A stretch of DNA of 40,511 nucleotides, taken from NCBI GenBank assembly GCA_023386155.1, contig JAEWKH010000074.1, positions 1 through 40,511 of the forward strand, in the 5' to 3' direction. This document shows positions 26,831-35,064 of the stretch, in pieces (position 1 is the first letter of the stretch; every line of letters starts with the position of its first letter). This stretch comes from Pseudomonadota bacterium (lineage in GTDB: Bacteria > Pseudomonadota > Alphaproteobacteria > Rhizobiales > Beijerinckiaceae). Made by a program: the position numbers and the translations under genes. Below the pieces are notes generated by a model, which was not told the DNA's origin, did not search any database, and saw only the letters and a program-made list of their open reading frames with translations.

Positions 26831-27669
26831 TCTTCGATTACGTGGGCTACCTGATCCTGGCCCTGGTCGTCGTCGGCTTCCTTGCGGCGGCAATCCGGGT
26901 GCTCCGGGAGTATGAGCGCGGGGTTGTGTTCACCCTCGGCCGATTCACGGGCGTGAAGGGCCCTGGCCTGATCCTCCTTGTTCCCTTCGTGCAGCAGATG
27001 GTGAGAGTCGATCTGCGGGTCATCGTGCAGGACGTGCCGCCTCAGGACGTCATCTCGCGCGACAATGTCTCGGTCAAGGTCAACGCCGTGATCTACTTCC
27101 GCATCGTTGATCCCGAACGGGCGATCCTCAAGGTTGAGAACTACATGGCCGCAACGAGTCAGCTGGCGCAGACCACCCTGCGCTCGGTGCTCGGCAAGCA
27201 CGAACTCGACGAGATGCTGGCGGAGCGTGACCGCCTCAACGCCGACATTCAGCAGATCCTGGATCAGCAGACCGATGCCTGGGGGATCAAGGTCGCCAAT
27301 GTCGAGATCAAGCATGTGGATCTCAACGAGAGCATGGTACGGGCCATCGCCAAGCAGGCCGAGGCCGAGCGCCTGCGGCGCGCGAAGGTGATCAATGCCG
27401 AGGGGGAGCAGCAGGCGGCGGAAAAGCTCGTGGAAGCCGGACGGCTGCTCGCGGTCGAGCCGCGCTCAATGCAGCTGCGCTACTTCGCGGCCCTGCACGA
27501 TATCGCGAGCGAGCGCTCATCGACCATTGTCTTCCCCGTGCCCATGGACCTTCTGTCTCAACTCAGGGCCACTCTCGGAAGCCAGATCGTCGATCCTTCG
27601 GACGCGGCCGGTTCTCAAGGCAGCACCGGTGAACCGGGTGTCGCCGGCCTTGGGACAAAGCGTGCCTGA
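26827..27669 (+). CDS. Slipin (stomatin/SPFH-family) membrane-scaffold protein
   Basis: This 280-residue protein has an N-terminal membrane anchor (YLILALVVVGFLAAAIRVL), an SPFH/band-7 domain (about 25-185; REYERGVVFTLGRFTGVKGP, DLRVIVQDVPPQDVISRDNV, KHELDEMLAERDRLNADIQQ) and a helical oligomerisation region with QAEAERLRRAKVINAEGEQQ. Slipins form ring-like or microdomain assemblies in the membrane. The adjacent NfeD protease is the classical partner and cleaves the C-terminal region in archaea. The ATGA overlap shows translational coupling. The last 35 residues or so are low-complexity. Confidence 0.93.
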   Translation: MIFDYVGYLILALVVVGFLAAAIRVLREYERGVVFTLGRFTGVKGPGLILLVPFVQQMVRVDLRVIVQDVPPQDVISRDNVSVKVNAVIYFRIVDPERAILKVENYMAATSQLAQTTLRSVLGKHELDEMLAERDRLNADIQQILDQQTDAWGIKVANVEIKHVDLNESMVRAIAKQAEAERLRRAKVINAEGEQQAAEKLVEAGRLLAVEPRSMQLRYFAALHDIASERSSTIVFPVPMDLLSQLRATLGSQIVDPSDAAGSQGSTGEPGVAGLGTKRA

Positions 27670-27867
27670 CGATCCCTTGCCGGACGATCCATGTCGACGA
27701 AGCGCCCTACAGACAAAGCATCCTCCTGATTCAACTTCGGCACCGAATATCGGCTCAGGGTCAAACTGAGCCGAAGCGCGAGAGCGCCTGAATGTCTGCT
27801 CTTCGATGCCATTGCTGAAATCAGGGCGAGGACCGCCCAGTGCCAGGAAGGGACATCCGCATTTCTA

Positions 27868-27980
27868 GAGCATCGGACCCAAAAGTGGAATCCACTTTTG
27901 GGATCGATCCGATGCTCCACCCTTTGAAGAGCGCATTGTCCTTCGCGGAAGACCGGATCCACTTTTCCGCACAATGCGCT
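27868..27980. repeat. Double palindromic intergenic repeat (REP-like)
   Basis: Palindrome one has outer arms GAGCATCGGA (27868-27877) and TCCGATGCTC (27908-27917), with inner arms CCCAAAAGTGG and CCACTTTTGGG around AAT. Palindrome two has arms AGCGCATTGT (27930-27939) and ACAATGCGCT (27971-27980), with inner GCGGAA / TTCCGC. The two units share the CCACTTTT-type core. Repeats like this are scattered between genes in Methylobacteriaceae and relatives. RNA from either unit would form a long hairpin, and the block also could end the slipin transcript. Confidence 0.8.
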
Positions 27981-28024
27981 AGAAAGCGGACACTCACTGA
28001 ATGTGCGAGGCCGGCCTCAATCCC

Positions 28025-28290
28025 TCAGACGCTGACCACTGTCCAGATCACGGCGGCAGTCACATGCGCGAATGAGTGGGCTAGGATCCGGGCTTCAAGG
28101 CCTGCACGCCAGAACAGCCATCCGGACACCACGCCAGCCATGACATTGACCACCACAACCAACACCGGCAGCCATAGCTCGGGTCGCCCGCGAGCACGAA
28201 CCCGCTCCCCAGACCCGGCAACACGTCCTTCCTCACCTGCTGGTACAGGACCGGCGTAGAGACGAACCAGCCAGCACCTGTTTGACCGCA
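28025..28290 (-). pseudogene. Remnant of a CPBP-family intramembrane protease
   Basis: The 3' part reads VNVMAGVVSGWLFWRAGLEA then RILAHSFAHV, the conserved last helices of CPBP (CAAX-type) proteases, with the motif-3 histidines. Upstream the matching sequence (STPVLYQQVRKDVLPGLG, about 28280-28215) lies in a different frame, so at least one frameshift separates them. The EExxxR motif that carries the catalytic glutamates and the N-terminal helices are missing. Only about 85 codons remain. A short expressed protein cannot be excluded but is unlikely. Confidence 0.55.
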
Positions 28291-28445
28291 GAGGCATAGA
28301 CGCTGATCCGGCGCGCGTCTGCGATCGATCCCGGCCGTAGCAGCCCCATCTCCTCGGAGGAACAGCTCTCCTCAAGCAGATGAGACAATAGGTTGTCGTG
28401 CAGGTCTCTTAAGGCTCAAGTGACAATCCCTTCAGATATAATCCT

Positions 28446-29045
28446 TTAGCGTGCGGCTTGGACAGGTCGAACGATGGCTTCCGCAACACCCATACGCTTC
28501 GGAATGAGACGGGAGAGTTCTTCCGCTGCGCCGGCAAGCCGGGCAAGGATACCGGCATCGGTCACAATATGCCCGACCTCGTCACCGCTCGCGGTGAAGT
28601 CGGCCTCCGACGCATAAACCGCTGTAGGTACGGTCAGGGCGGCAAAGAAGCCGAATAGGGGTCGGAGTGCGTGCTCAACCATGAGCGCGTGGCGCAGCCC
28701 TCCACCCGTTGCGGTGAGCGCCACCGGCTTGCCCGCCAGTCGCCCTGGATCGATGAAGTCAATCAGGTGCTTGAACAGTCCGGTATAGGCGCCATTGTAG
28801 ACGGGCGTACCCACAATCAACGCATCTGCGCTCTCGATGCCATCGATGATGCGCGCGGCGGGCAGCGGCAGATCGCTTCTTGCCAGTGCTGTGCCGAAGC
28901 CCGGTCCGGCATCAAGTATATCATAGACCCTCAGGTCGACAGGTACCCGGCGTCCGACTTCAGCGCCGAGTGCCTCTGCGAGGACGCGGCTGCGTGAGGG
29001 CCTGTGAAGGTTGCCGCAAAAAATGACGATGCGCGGTCGGCTCAT
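28446..29045 (-). CDS. msuE: NAD(P)H-dependent FMN reductase, MsuE type
   Basis: This 199-residue flavodoxin-like reductase begins with the FMN phosphate loop GNLHRPSRSRVLAE. It also has DALIVGTPVYNGAYTGLFKH, the GKPVALTATGGG segment and HALRPLFGFFAAL near the flavin site. These match the MsuE family, which supplies FMNH2 to a partner monooxygenase such as a sulfonate-cleaving enzyme. GAGGGAGACAACG precedes the ATG. It is the last gene of the eight-gene operon, 13 bp after the AhpD-like gene, and is the natural electron donor for the luciferase-like monooxygenase at 30391-31437. The symbol is by family resemblance; the true partner reaction is unknown. Confidence 0.88.
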   Translation of the reverse strand: MSRPRIVIFCGNLHRPSRSRVLAEALGAEVGRRVPVDLRVYDILDAGPGFGTALARSDLPLPAARIIDGIESADALIVGTPVYNGAYTGLFKHLIDFIDPGRLAGKPVALTATGGGLRHALMVEHALRPLFGFFAALTVPTAVYASEADFTASGDEVGHIVTDAGILARLAGAAEELSRLIPKRMGVAEAIVRPVQAAR

Positions 29046-29058
29046 CGTTGTCTCCCTC

Positions 29059-29676
29059 TCAGCCCGGCTGAGCCTTAGCGGAAGGCACCGGTTCGCCCAG
29101 AGAGAGCATCAACCGGTTAGCCCAGTTGAAGAAGGCTGCGCCGTTGATCACATCAACAATCTCCAGTTCCTCGAGCCCGGCCTCGCGCAAGCCCTTGATC
29201 TGCTCGCCGCCGAACGTGAGCGGCGTTTCGGTCAGCACGACAGACGCATTGATGATCGCATTCCAGCGACTATCGATATCCACCTCGACGCCTTCATCGA
29301 GAAGACGCTGAACGTCGGCTGTCCGCTTGGAATAGTGTGTGGCGAACCGGGAATGGACAGAGGCACAGAAAATGCAGCCGTTGGAGCGCGAGGTAGCTGT
29401 CGCGGCGAGTTCTCGCTCAGCTCGAGGAAGGCCGTTGCTCGTATTGTAGAAGATGTCCTTGTCGGTTTTCGTCCTGGCCTGCAGGACATCCGGATCACGG
29501 GCGAGCAGGAGGAAATACGGCGACTTCGCGCGCGAGGCATCGACGAGGCCGGCCCAGTGCCTCTCCGTCAGCTGATCAGCGGGAAACGGCTCCAGCCATG
29601 GCAGCCAGCCCAGCTCCTCCTGGGTGAAAGCGGTGGGCTCACGGTTATCGGGGTGCGACAGTGTAGTCTCGGTCAT
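29059..29676 (-). CDS. Alkylhydroperoxidase-domain protein (Avi_7169-type, CxxC)
   Basis: This 205-residue protein has the carboxymuconolactone-decarboxylase/AhpD fold and an intact active-site motif: Cys101, Cys104 and His108 in SNGCIFCASVHSR. The pair can do peroxide or thiol-disulfide chemistry. The surrounding stretches (FLLLARDPDVLQARTKTDKD, NGLPRAERELAATATSRSN, GLEELEIVDVINGAAFFNWA) fit the family named after Avi_7169. I took the ATG at 29676 with AGAGGGACC before it, not the TTG at 29694 in the same frame. It lies 14 bp from the paralogous CMD gene upstream and 13 bp from the reductase gene. Confidence 0.88.
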   Translation of the reverse strand: MTETTLSHPDNREPTAFTQEELGWLPWLEPFPADQLTERHWAGLVDASRAKSPYFLLLARDPDVLQARTKTDKDIFYNTSNGLPRAERELAATATSRSNGCIFCASVHSRFATHYSKRTADVQRLLDEGVEVDIDSRWNAIINASVVLTETPLTFGGEQIKGLREAGLEELEIVDVINGAAFFNWANRLMLSLGEPVPSAKAQPG

Positions 29677-29690
29677 GGATATGGTCCCTC

Positions 29691-30356
29691 TCAAACGGCG
29701 CCGGTCGCCAGGGCGCCTGTGAAGATCTGCGTGAATTCGGGGTCAGGGCTTTCGATGGCGGACGCTCCCGCGAAGGCCCGCAGGCCCGCAACAACGCGGA
29801 TCTGGAATGACAGGAAGGACACCAGCTGCGACAGGGTCACGATGTCTGTTGTCGACCATCCTGCATCAAGAAGCTTCTGCAAGGCAGCCGGGCTTGCGTC
29901 GCGCGGGTGGAAGACGAGCAGGTGCGCGTGCTCAAGCGCCGCAGCGAGCCGCGATCCGAGGCTCTCCCGGTTGTCGGCAGAGACCTTATAGGCGAGCCCC
30001 TCCTTGTCCTCGATGGTGAGTGGACCCTGCGGATAGCGCCCATACGGACCTTTCGCCGAGCCTCGGTTGATCTCCGCGTTGATCACGTCGGTCAGCCTCG
30101 AATGTTCGAGCCTGTCCAAGGCGGCGGCATAGAAGCCGGTCACGTGGGACTGGCGATGGAGCCCCACCACGAATGTCGCGACGGCGTATCTTTCGACCGC
30201 AGTGACGTCGCCGGGGAACTCAGGCTCGAATAGGGCCAGATAGCTCTTCTGCGCATTCTCCCGCGCCTGCGGCCGCTGATCACGCAATCGGTCGAGGCTG
30301 GATCCTGGGCGTATGCCGGCAAGATGGTCGATCACATCCGATATGATGGTGCTCAT
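29691..30356 (-). CDS. CMD-domain protein (Avi_7170-type) without the CxxC motif
   Basis: This 221-residue protein also has the AhpD/CMD fold. Its helix equivalent to the active site reads AVATFVVGLHRQSHVTGFYA, with histidines but no cysteine pair. It is therefore probably a structural or substrate-binding partner, or uses other chemistry. Other family-like parts are RGSAKGPYGRYPQGPLTIED and TTDIVTLSQLVSFLSFQIRV. The start at 30356 follows GAGGAGACT; the in-frame extension from 30407 reaches back into the LLM gene and is rejected. Together with the CxxC paralogue after it, a heteromeric complex is a reasonable guess. Confidence 0.87.
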   Translation of the reverse strand: MSTIISDVIDHLAGIRPGSSLDRLRDQRPQARENAQKSYLALFEPEFPGDVTAVERYAVATFVVGLHRQSHVTGFYAAALDRLEHSRLTDVINAEINRGSAKGPYGRYPQGPLTIEDKEGLAYKVSADNRESLGSRLAAALEHAHLLVFHPRDASPAALQKLLDAGWSTTDIVTLSQLVSFLSFQIRVVAGLRAFAGASAIESPDPEFTQIFTGALATGAV

Positions 30357-30390
30357 AGTCTCCTCACATTCCGGTTGTTGGTAGGTGGGT

Positions 30391-31437
30391 TCAGCGTACG
30401 AGGGCAACGCGCTTTTCGGGCTTCGCCACGGGCGACTGCCAGCCGAGGGCTGGGGCCACTTCGCTGGCGATCAGCTCGATGGAGCGCAGGATGTATTCGT
30501 GCGGCGGGTCGACCGAGTGCACTTGGAACACGAGGTCTGTCACCCGCGGCAGGGTGGTGTCCCGGCTCAGGCTCTCGAGTACATCCTCAGGCGTGCCAAC
30601 ATGGGTATCGAGCGCCGCGATGATGTCTGCCAGACTGTCGCCTGGGATCACGTGCCCCTTGGCTGCGAAATCGGCTACGACCCTGCGCAACCCTTTCTCC
30701 GCAAGGCGGAGCGCCTCTTCTCGATTATCAGCGACGAACAGCGAGCGAGAGGCAACGATGCGCGGCTCTCGGCCCTCGGGCAGCGCCTCGAGATAGGCAT
30801 CGATGATGGGGTGCTGGAGGTCGGGGAGAGTGGCGCGCGGGGAATCCTTGGGACGGGGCTGCGTGCGCGAGAGCATGAGGCCGTCACCGGCCTTTCCGGC
30901 ACGGATCCCGCCGCCGACGGAGAAGGTCGCCTGCCAGACGCGATCATTAAGATCGGGCGCGGCTGGGTAGAGAGAATCCCCGCCTTCGAAGCGCCCGCCG
31001 CTCCAGGCATTGCGTACGACCGCCAGGTTGCGGTCGAACGCTTCCGAGCGAGTGGCACTGTCGAGGCCAAAGGCGGTGAAGGAGGAAGGTGTGCCGCCGC
31101 TCCCGATGCCGACCTCGAGGCGCCCGCCGGACAGAAGGTCCAGCACCACCGCGTCCTCCGCTACCCGGACGGGGTTCTCGAGCGGCAGAGTGATGATGCC
31201 CGTGCCGAGGCGGATGGTTGATGTGCGTGCTGCCACGTAGGACAAGAACACGAGAGGCGACGGGAGACCGCCTTCCGCTTCGTGGAAGTGGTGCTGTGCC
31301 ACCCAGGCGGAGTCGAATCCGTTTCGCTCCGCATGAATGATCTGCTCGGCCGCGAGACGATAACGCTCGCTGGCACTGACCTCGTCCAGAAGGCGGGTGA
31401 AGAACCCGAGACTCTTGCGCTGTGAGGGAAATGTCAT
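30391..31437 (-). CDS. Luciferase-like FMN-dependent monooxygenase (KPN_01858-type)
   Basis: This 348-residue protein has the bacterial luciferase-like TIM barrel: SLGFFTRLLDEVSASERYRL, then FDSAWVAQHHFHEAEGGLPS, TSTIRLGTGIITLPLENPVR and VLDLLSGGRLEVGIGSGG. Near the end are GTPEDVLESL and ASEVAPALGW. These enzymes use FMNH2 and O2 to oxidise aldehydes, ketones, sulfonates or other substrates; the reductase gene is in the same operon. The binding motifs do not reveal the substrate. The start follows TTGGAGCAAACCG and lies 27 bp after the ATPase gene. The match to the KPN_01858 group is from memory of the family and its neighbours. Confidence 0.9.
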   Translation of the reverse strand: MTFPSQRKSLGFFTRLLDEVSASERYRLAAEQIIHAERNGFDSAWVAQHHFHEAEGGLPSPLVFLSYVAARTSTIRLGTGIITLPLENPVRVAEDAVVLDLLSGGRLEVGIGSGGTPSSFTAFGLDSATRSEAFDRNLAVVRNAWSGGRFEGGDSLYPAAPDLNDRVWQATFSVGGGIRAGKAGDGLMLSRTQPRPKDSPRATLPDLQHPIIDAYLEALPEGREPRIVASRSLFVADNREEALRLAEKGLRRVVADFAAKGHVIPGDSLADIIAALDTHVGTPEDVLESLSRDTTLPRVTDLVFQVHSVDPPHEYILRSIELIASEVAPALGWQSPVAKPEKRVALVR

Positions 31438-31464
31438 CGGTTTGCTCCAATGAATCGTCTGAAA

Positions 31465-33129
31465 TCAATTCAGATTGACGTTATGCTGCCCGGGAATCGC
31501 GCTGACGAGCTCGCGCGTATAGGCGCTGCCTGGGCGCTGGAACACGTCCTCGACCGGACCGCCATCGACCTGACGGCCGTTGTGCAGGACCGAGACCGTG
31601 TCCGAAATCTGACGGACCACCGCGAGGTCGTGGGAGATGAAGACATAGGTCAGCCCCAGCGCCTGCTGAAGTTCGTCGAGAAGTGCCAGGATCTGCGCCT
31701 GCACGGTAACGTCGAGGGCCGACACGGCCTCGTCGAGCACCAGCACCTGTGGATCAAGCACGAGCGCACGGGCTATGGCGACGCGCTGCCGCTGCCCGCC
31801 CGAGAGCCCGTGAGGCTTGCGGGCCAGAACCGATGACGGAAGACCCACACGATCGAGAATGGCCTGGACCTTCCTCGCGCGATCCTCCCGCGGCAGCGGA
31901 TCGAAGTTCAGCAGAGGCTCCTCGACGATCTGGAAGATGGTCTGCCGCGGATCGAGGGAGGCGAAGGGGTTCTGGTAGACGAGCTGGATCGTCTTGCGGA
32001 ACCGGCGCAGGCTTTCGCGGCGCAAGGTCGTCACATCGATCCCGTCGACAAGGATACGCCCCGCTGTAGGCTTCTGGAAACCCACGATGCTGCGAGCGGT
32101 CGTCGTCTTTCCGGAACCGGACTCACCCACGATGGCGTGGGTCGCTCCCCTCTGGACGGTGAAGGACACGCCGTCCACCGCCCGGAAGGCATCACGCCTT
32201 TCGCCGATGGCGAACTCCTGCACCAGGTTCTCGACCACGATGGCGTCACCGCGCCCGTCGATGCGCGGCGATACGGAGCGAGGAACGGACCGGGTTTTGC
32301 CGAACGACGGCGCATCGGCCAGGAGCTTGCGCGTATAATCGCTGCGCGGCTTGGCGAGCACCTCGGCGGTTGCCCCCTGCTCCTGAATGCGCCCGCCTTT
32401 CAGCACGACGATATGGTTTGCCCGGTCGGCTGCGACGCCTAAGTCGTGCGTCACCAGCAGAACGGCCGTGCCGTATTCGCGGCGCAACTCGTCGATCAGG
32501 TCGAGAATGCGCTTCTGCACCGTCACGTCGAGGGCGCTGGTGGGTTCGTCGGCGATGATCAGGGCGGGGCGCAGGGCAATCGCAATCGCGATCAGGACGC
32601 GCTGGCGCATGCCGCCCGATAGCTCGTGTGGATATTGTCTGGCGCGCAGTTCGGGCTGGGAGAGGCCGACGCGCGTCAGGAGCTCGATTACCCGCGCGTC
32701 TATCTCCGCCCGGCTGCCCTTCCGGTGAATCTGGAGCACTTCGGCCACCTGTGCGCCGATGGTCTTGACCGGATTGAGCGAAGTCGTCGGATCCTGCGGG
32801 ATCAAGCTGATCTTGCTGCCGCGGATAGCGTCGAGCTGCTTTGGCGACCAGCCCACAATGTCGGTGCCGTTGAGACGCACCGTGCCAGCCTCGAGCCTGC
32901 CGTTCTCGGCCAAAAGACCGATCACCGCCTGCGCCGTGGTGGTTTTTCCGGATCCAGATTCACCCACGAGCGCCACGACCTCGCCCGGACGCACCAGAAG
33001 CGATACGTCGTGGACCACACGCTGGAATCCTTCGTTGCCGCGATAGACCACCGAGAGATTGCCGATCTCGAGAACGGGCGGGTTTGCGTAGCCCGCCGAT
33101 GCTGGCTTGATGTTGATCGCCGTGGTCAT
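31465..33129 (-). CDS. ABC transporter ATPase with two domains (DppD-DppF-like fusion)
   Basis: This 554-residue protein contains two complete ATPase domains. Domain one has Walker A GESGSGKTT (about 56), signature LSGGMRQRV and Walker B LIIADEPTSALD. Domain two has GESGSGKTT, LSGGQRQRVAIARAL and VLVLDEAVSALD. Dipeptide/nickel importers usually use two separate proteins; fused versions are common in alphaproteobacteria. The ATG at 33129 overlaps the permease stop by 4 bp and follows GGAAAGGCAAAGGC; the in-frame extension to 33264 is only permease sequence read in another frame. It powers the importer formed with the two permeases and the binding protein upstream. Confidence 0.93.
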   Translation of the reverse strand: MTTAINIKPASAGYANPPVLEIGNLSVVYRGNEGFQRVVHDVSLLVRPGEVVALVGESGSGKTTTAQAVIGLLAENGRLEAGTVRLNGTDIVGWSPKQLDAIRGSKISLIPQDPTTSLNPVKTIGAQVAEVLQIHRKGSRAEIDARVIELLTRVGLSQPELRARQYPHELSGGMRQRVLIAIAIALRPALIIADEPTSALDVTVQKRILDLIDELRREYGTAVLLVTHDLGVAADRANHIVVLKGGRIQEQGATAEVLAKPRSDYTRKLLADAPSFGKTRSVPRSVSPRIDGRGDAIVVENLVQEFAIGERRDAFRAVDGVSFTVQRGATHAIVGESGSGKTTTARSIVGFQKPTAGRILVDGIDVTTLRRESLRRFRKTIQLVYQNPFASLDPRQTIFQIVEEPLLNFDPLPREDRARKVQAILDRVGLPSSVLARKPHGLSGGQRQRVAIARALVLDPQVLVLDEAVSALDVTVQAQILALLDELQQALGLTYVFISHDLAVVRQISDTVSVLHNGRQVDGGPVEDVFQRPGSAYTRELVSAIPGQHNVNLN

Positions 33130-34037
33130 GCCTTTGCCTTTCCGAAGGACTGGCTTATGCGGTTCGCCGACAGGACAACGACGATCACCACGATTCCGGG
33201 AACCGTCGTCAGCCACCAGGCCCGCGCGAGATAGTTGCGTCCCTCGGCGATCAGCAGGCCCCATTCCGGTGTCGGCGGTGGTGCGCCGTAGCCGAGGAAG
33301 CCCAGGGTGGAGATTGTCAGGATGGCCCAGCCGAGTTGCAGGGCCGCGAATGCAATGACGGAGGTGAGGGAGTTCGGCAGGATATGGCGCAGCAGCACAC
33401 GGCTGAAGGTTCCGCCGCTGCCGAAGGCTGCCTCGACATAATCGCTGGCCCGAACCTGCACCACCTCGGATCGCGCAAGCCGCGCGAAGCTGGCGATCGA
33501 CGTGATGCCAACCGCGATGGCAGCATTCACGATGCCGAATCCGAGCAGGATGACGATGCTGAGCGATAGAAGAAGCTGCGGGATCGACAGCAGCACGTCG
33601 ACCCCGCGCATGATGGCGCCATCGATCCTGCCGCGAGCCGATCCCGCGATAATGCCGAGCGTGGTGCCGACCACGAGGCCGACCCCAACGGCCACCAGGG
33701 CTCCCGAGAGCGAATTGCCTGCGCCATAGATGATACGGGCGAGAAGATCACGCCCCAGGGCGTCGGTGCCGAGCCAATGCTCAGCGCTGGGCGCACGAAG
33801 CTGCTGGCGTGCGACGCCGACAGTTGCGCTATAGCTTGTGAACCATTGCGGGAACAGAGCCCAGAGCACGACGACCGCCATGATGGACCAGGACAGCACC
33901 AAGCCGGGCTGGACACCTCTGAGGGTCTTCAGCCAGCGCGCATCCGAAGGCGCATGCCCCGAAGCCCGGAAGGTGCTTGCAGGGATGTCCGCATCGTGGC
34001 GCAGCAAGCTGCGCCCGATCGTGTTCAGGCTAGTCAT
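33126..34037 (-). CDS. ABC importer permease, DppC type
   Basis: This 303-residue membrane protein begins with the N-terminal helix and HWLGTDALGRDLLARIIYGA, the standard start of DppC/OppC proteins. The EAA loop comes later (DYVEAAFGSGGTFSRVLLRH), followed by ILPNSLTSVIAFAALQLGWA and FLGYGAPPPTPEWGLLIAEG. There are about five to six membrane helices. It overlaps the DppB-type gene by 4 bp (ATGA) and its start is preceded by AAGGAGCTGTCGC. It pairs with the DppB-type subunit to form the translocation channel. Confidence 0.93.
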   Translation of the reverse strand: MTSLNTIGRSLLRHDADIPASTFRASGHAPSDARWLKTLRGVQPGLVLSWSIMAVVVLWALFPQWFTSYSATVGVARQQLRAPSAEHWLGTDALGRDLLARIIYGAGNSLSGALVAVGVGLVVGTTLGIIAGSARGRIDGAIMRGVDVLLSIPQLLLSLSIVILLGFGIVNAAIAVGITSIASFARLARSEVVQVRASDYVEAAFGSGGTFSRVLLRHILPNSLTSVIAFAALQLGWAILTISTLGFLGYGAPPPTPEWGLLIAEGRNYLARAWWLTTVPGIVVIVVVLSANRISQSFGKAKA

Positions 34038-34978
34038 GCGACAGCTCCTTGTTTCACTCTCAGGCGCGGATCGAAGACGGGGTAGAGCAGGTCCACCGTG
34101 AGATTGATGAGGACGAAAGCCGCGGCCGAGAACACGACGATTGCCTGAAGAACCGCAATATCCTGATCATTGACGGAGCGCTGTGTCAGTCCGCCCAGGC
34201 CGTTGAGACCGAACACCGCTTCCGTGACGACCGCGCCGGCCAAAAGCTCACCGAACAGGATGCCTGCAATAGTGAGTGTCGGCAGGACGGCGTTCTTCGC
34301 CACATGATTCCACAAAACCCAGTGATGGGACGCACCTTTTGCGCGAGCGACCGCCACGAAGGGCTCCGTCAGCACATGGTCGATATTGCGCATCAGGATC
34401 TGGGCGAGCGGCGCCGAGATCGGCACGGCCAATGTCAGGACCGGAAGGATCAAGGCCTGCCAGGGGCCCGGATTGATGATCGGGATGAGCTTGAGCTGAA
34501 ACGAGAAGACCTGAATGAGCAGGATTCCAAGCCAGAACACGGGCGTGGAGATGAAGAATGCAGGAATCGACTGGATGAGGGAACGCAGCCACGAGAAGGG
34601 CGACAGCGCCGACAGCGCGGCGAGCGTGATCGCGAGGACGAGCGACAGCAGGAAGCCGAGAGTCGCGAGCCACAGGGTCTGCGGCAGGTTCGCGAGGATC
34701 AGATCGCCGACGGGAACGCCTGCATGAATGGAATAGCCGTAATTTCCTGTGAGAAAGCTTATTACCGTGTGAACGTACTGCACGAGCAGCGGACTATCCG
34801 CTCCATAGGAAGCGCGGATATCGGCGATCTGCTCCGGGCCCAAGCCGAGTTCGGGATTGAGGAACTTGATGAGGATGGCATCGCCGGGCAGAGCTTGCAG
34901 CAGGATAAAGGACACGGTGAACGCTGCCCAGAGCACGAGAGCCGCCTGCCCTATCCTTCCGATCACATATCGCGACAT
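34034..34978 (-). CDS. ABC importer permease, DppB type
   Basis: This 314-residue membrane protein has the DppB pattern: MSRYVIGRIGQAALVLWAAF with its first helix, LLQALPGDAI, GNYGYSIHAGVPVGDLILAN and the EAA loop ARAKGASHHWVLWNHVAKNA. Late helices carry VVTEAVFGLNGLGGLTQRSV. The ATG at 34978 is preferred (AGGATCTCCC before it) over the GTG at 35044, whose extra 22 residues look non-coding. It lies 86 bp after the binding-protein gene, in the same operon. Confidence 0.92.
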   Translation of the reverse strand: MSRYVIGRIGQAALVLWAAFTVSFILLQALPGDAILIKFLNPELGLGPEQIADIRASYGADSPLLVQYVHTVISFLTGNYGYSIHAGVPVGDLILANLPQTLWLATLGFLLSLVLAITLAALSALSPFSWLRSLIQSIPAFFISTPVFWLGILLIQVFSFQLKLIPIINPGPWQALILPVLTLAVPISAPLAQILMRNIDHVLTEPFVAVARAKGASHHWVLWNHVAKNAVLPTLTIAGILFGELLAGAVVTEAVFGLNGLGGLTQRSVNDQDIAVLQAIVVFSAAAFVLINLTVDLLYPVFDPRLRVKQGAVA

Positions 34979-35064
34979 GGGAGATCCTGTCTGAAACGGA
35001 GATGATCGACTAGAGGTCGGCGGGGCATCGCTCGTCGGCGACACCCAGCCGAACTGATGGTTCC

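Larger units (their letters stand above)
27670..28445. other. 776-bp region with palindromic repeats and a broken gene
   Basis: There is no intact gene. It holds the double palindrome at 27868-27980 and a frame-broken CPBP protease fragment at about 28025-28290. The remaining bases show nothing recognisable. Confidence 0.6.
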
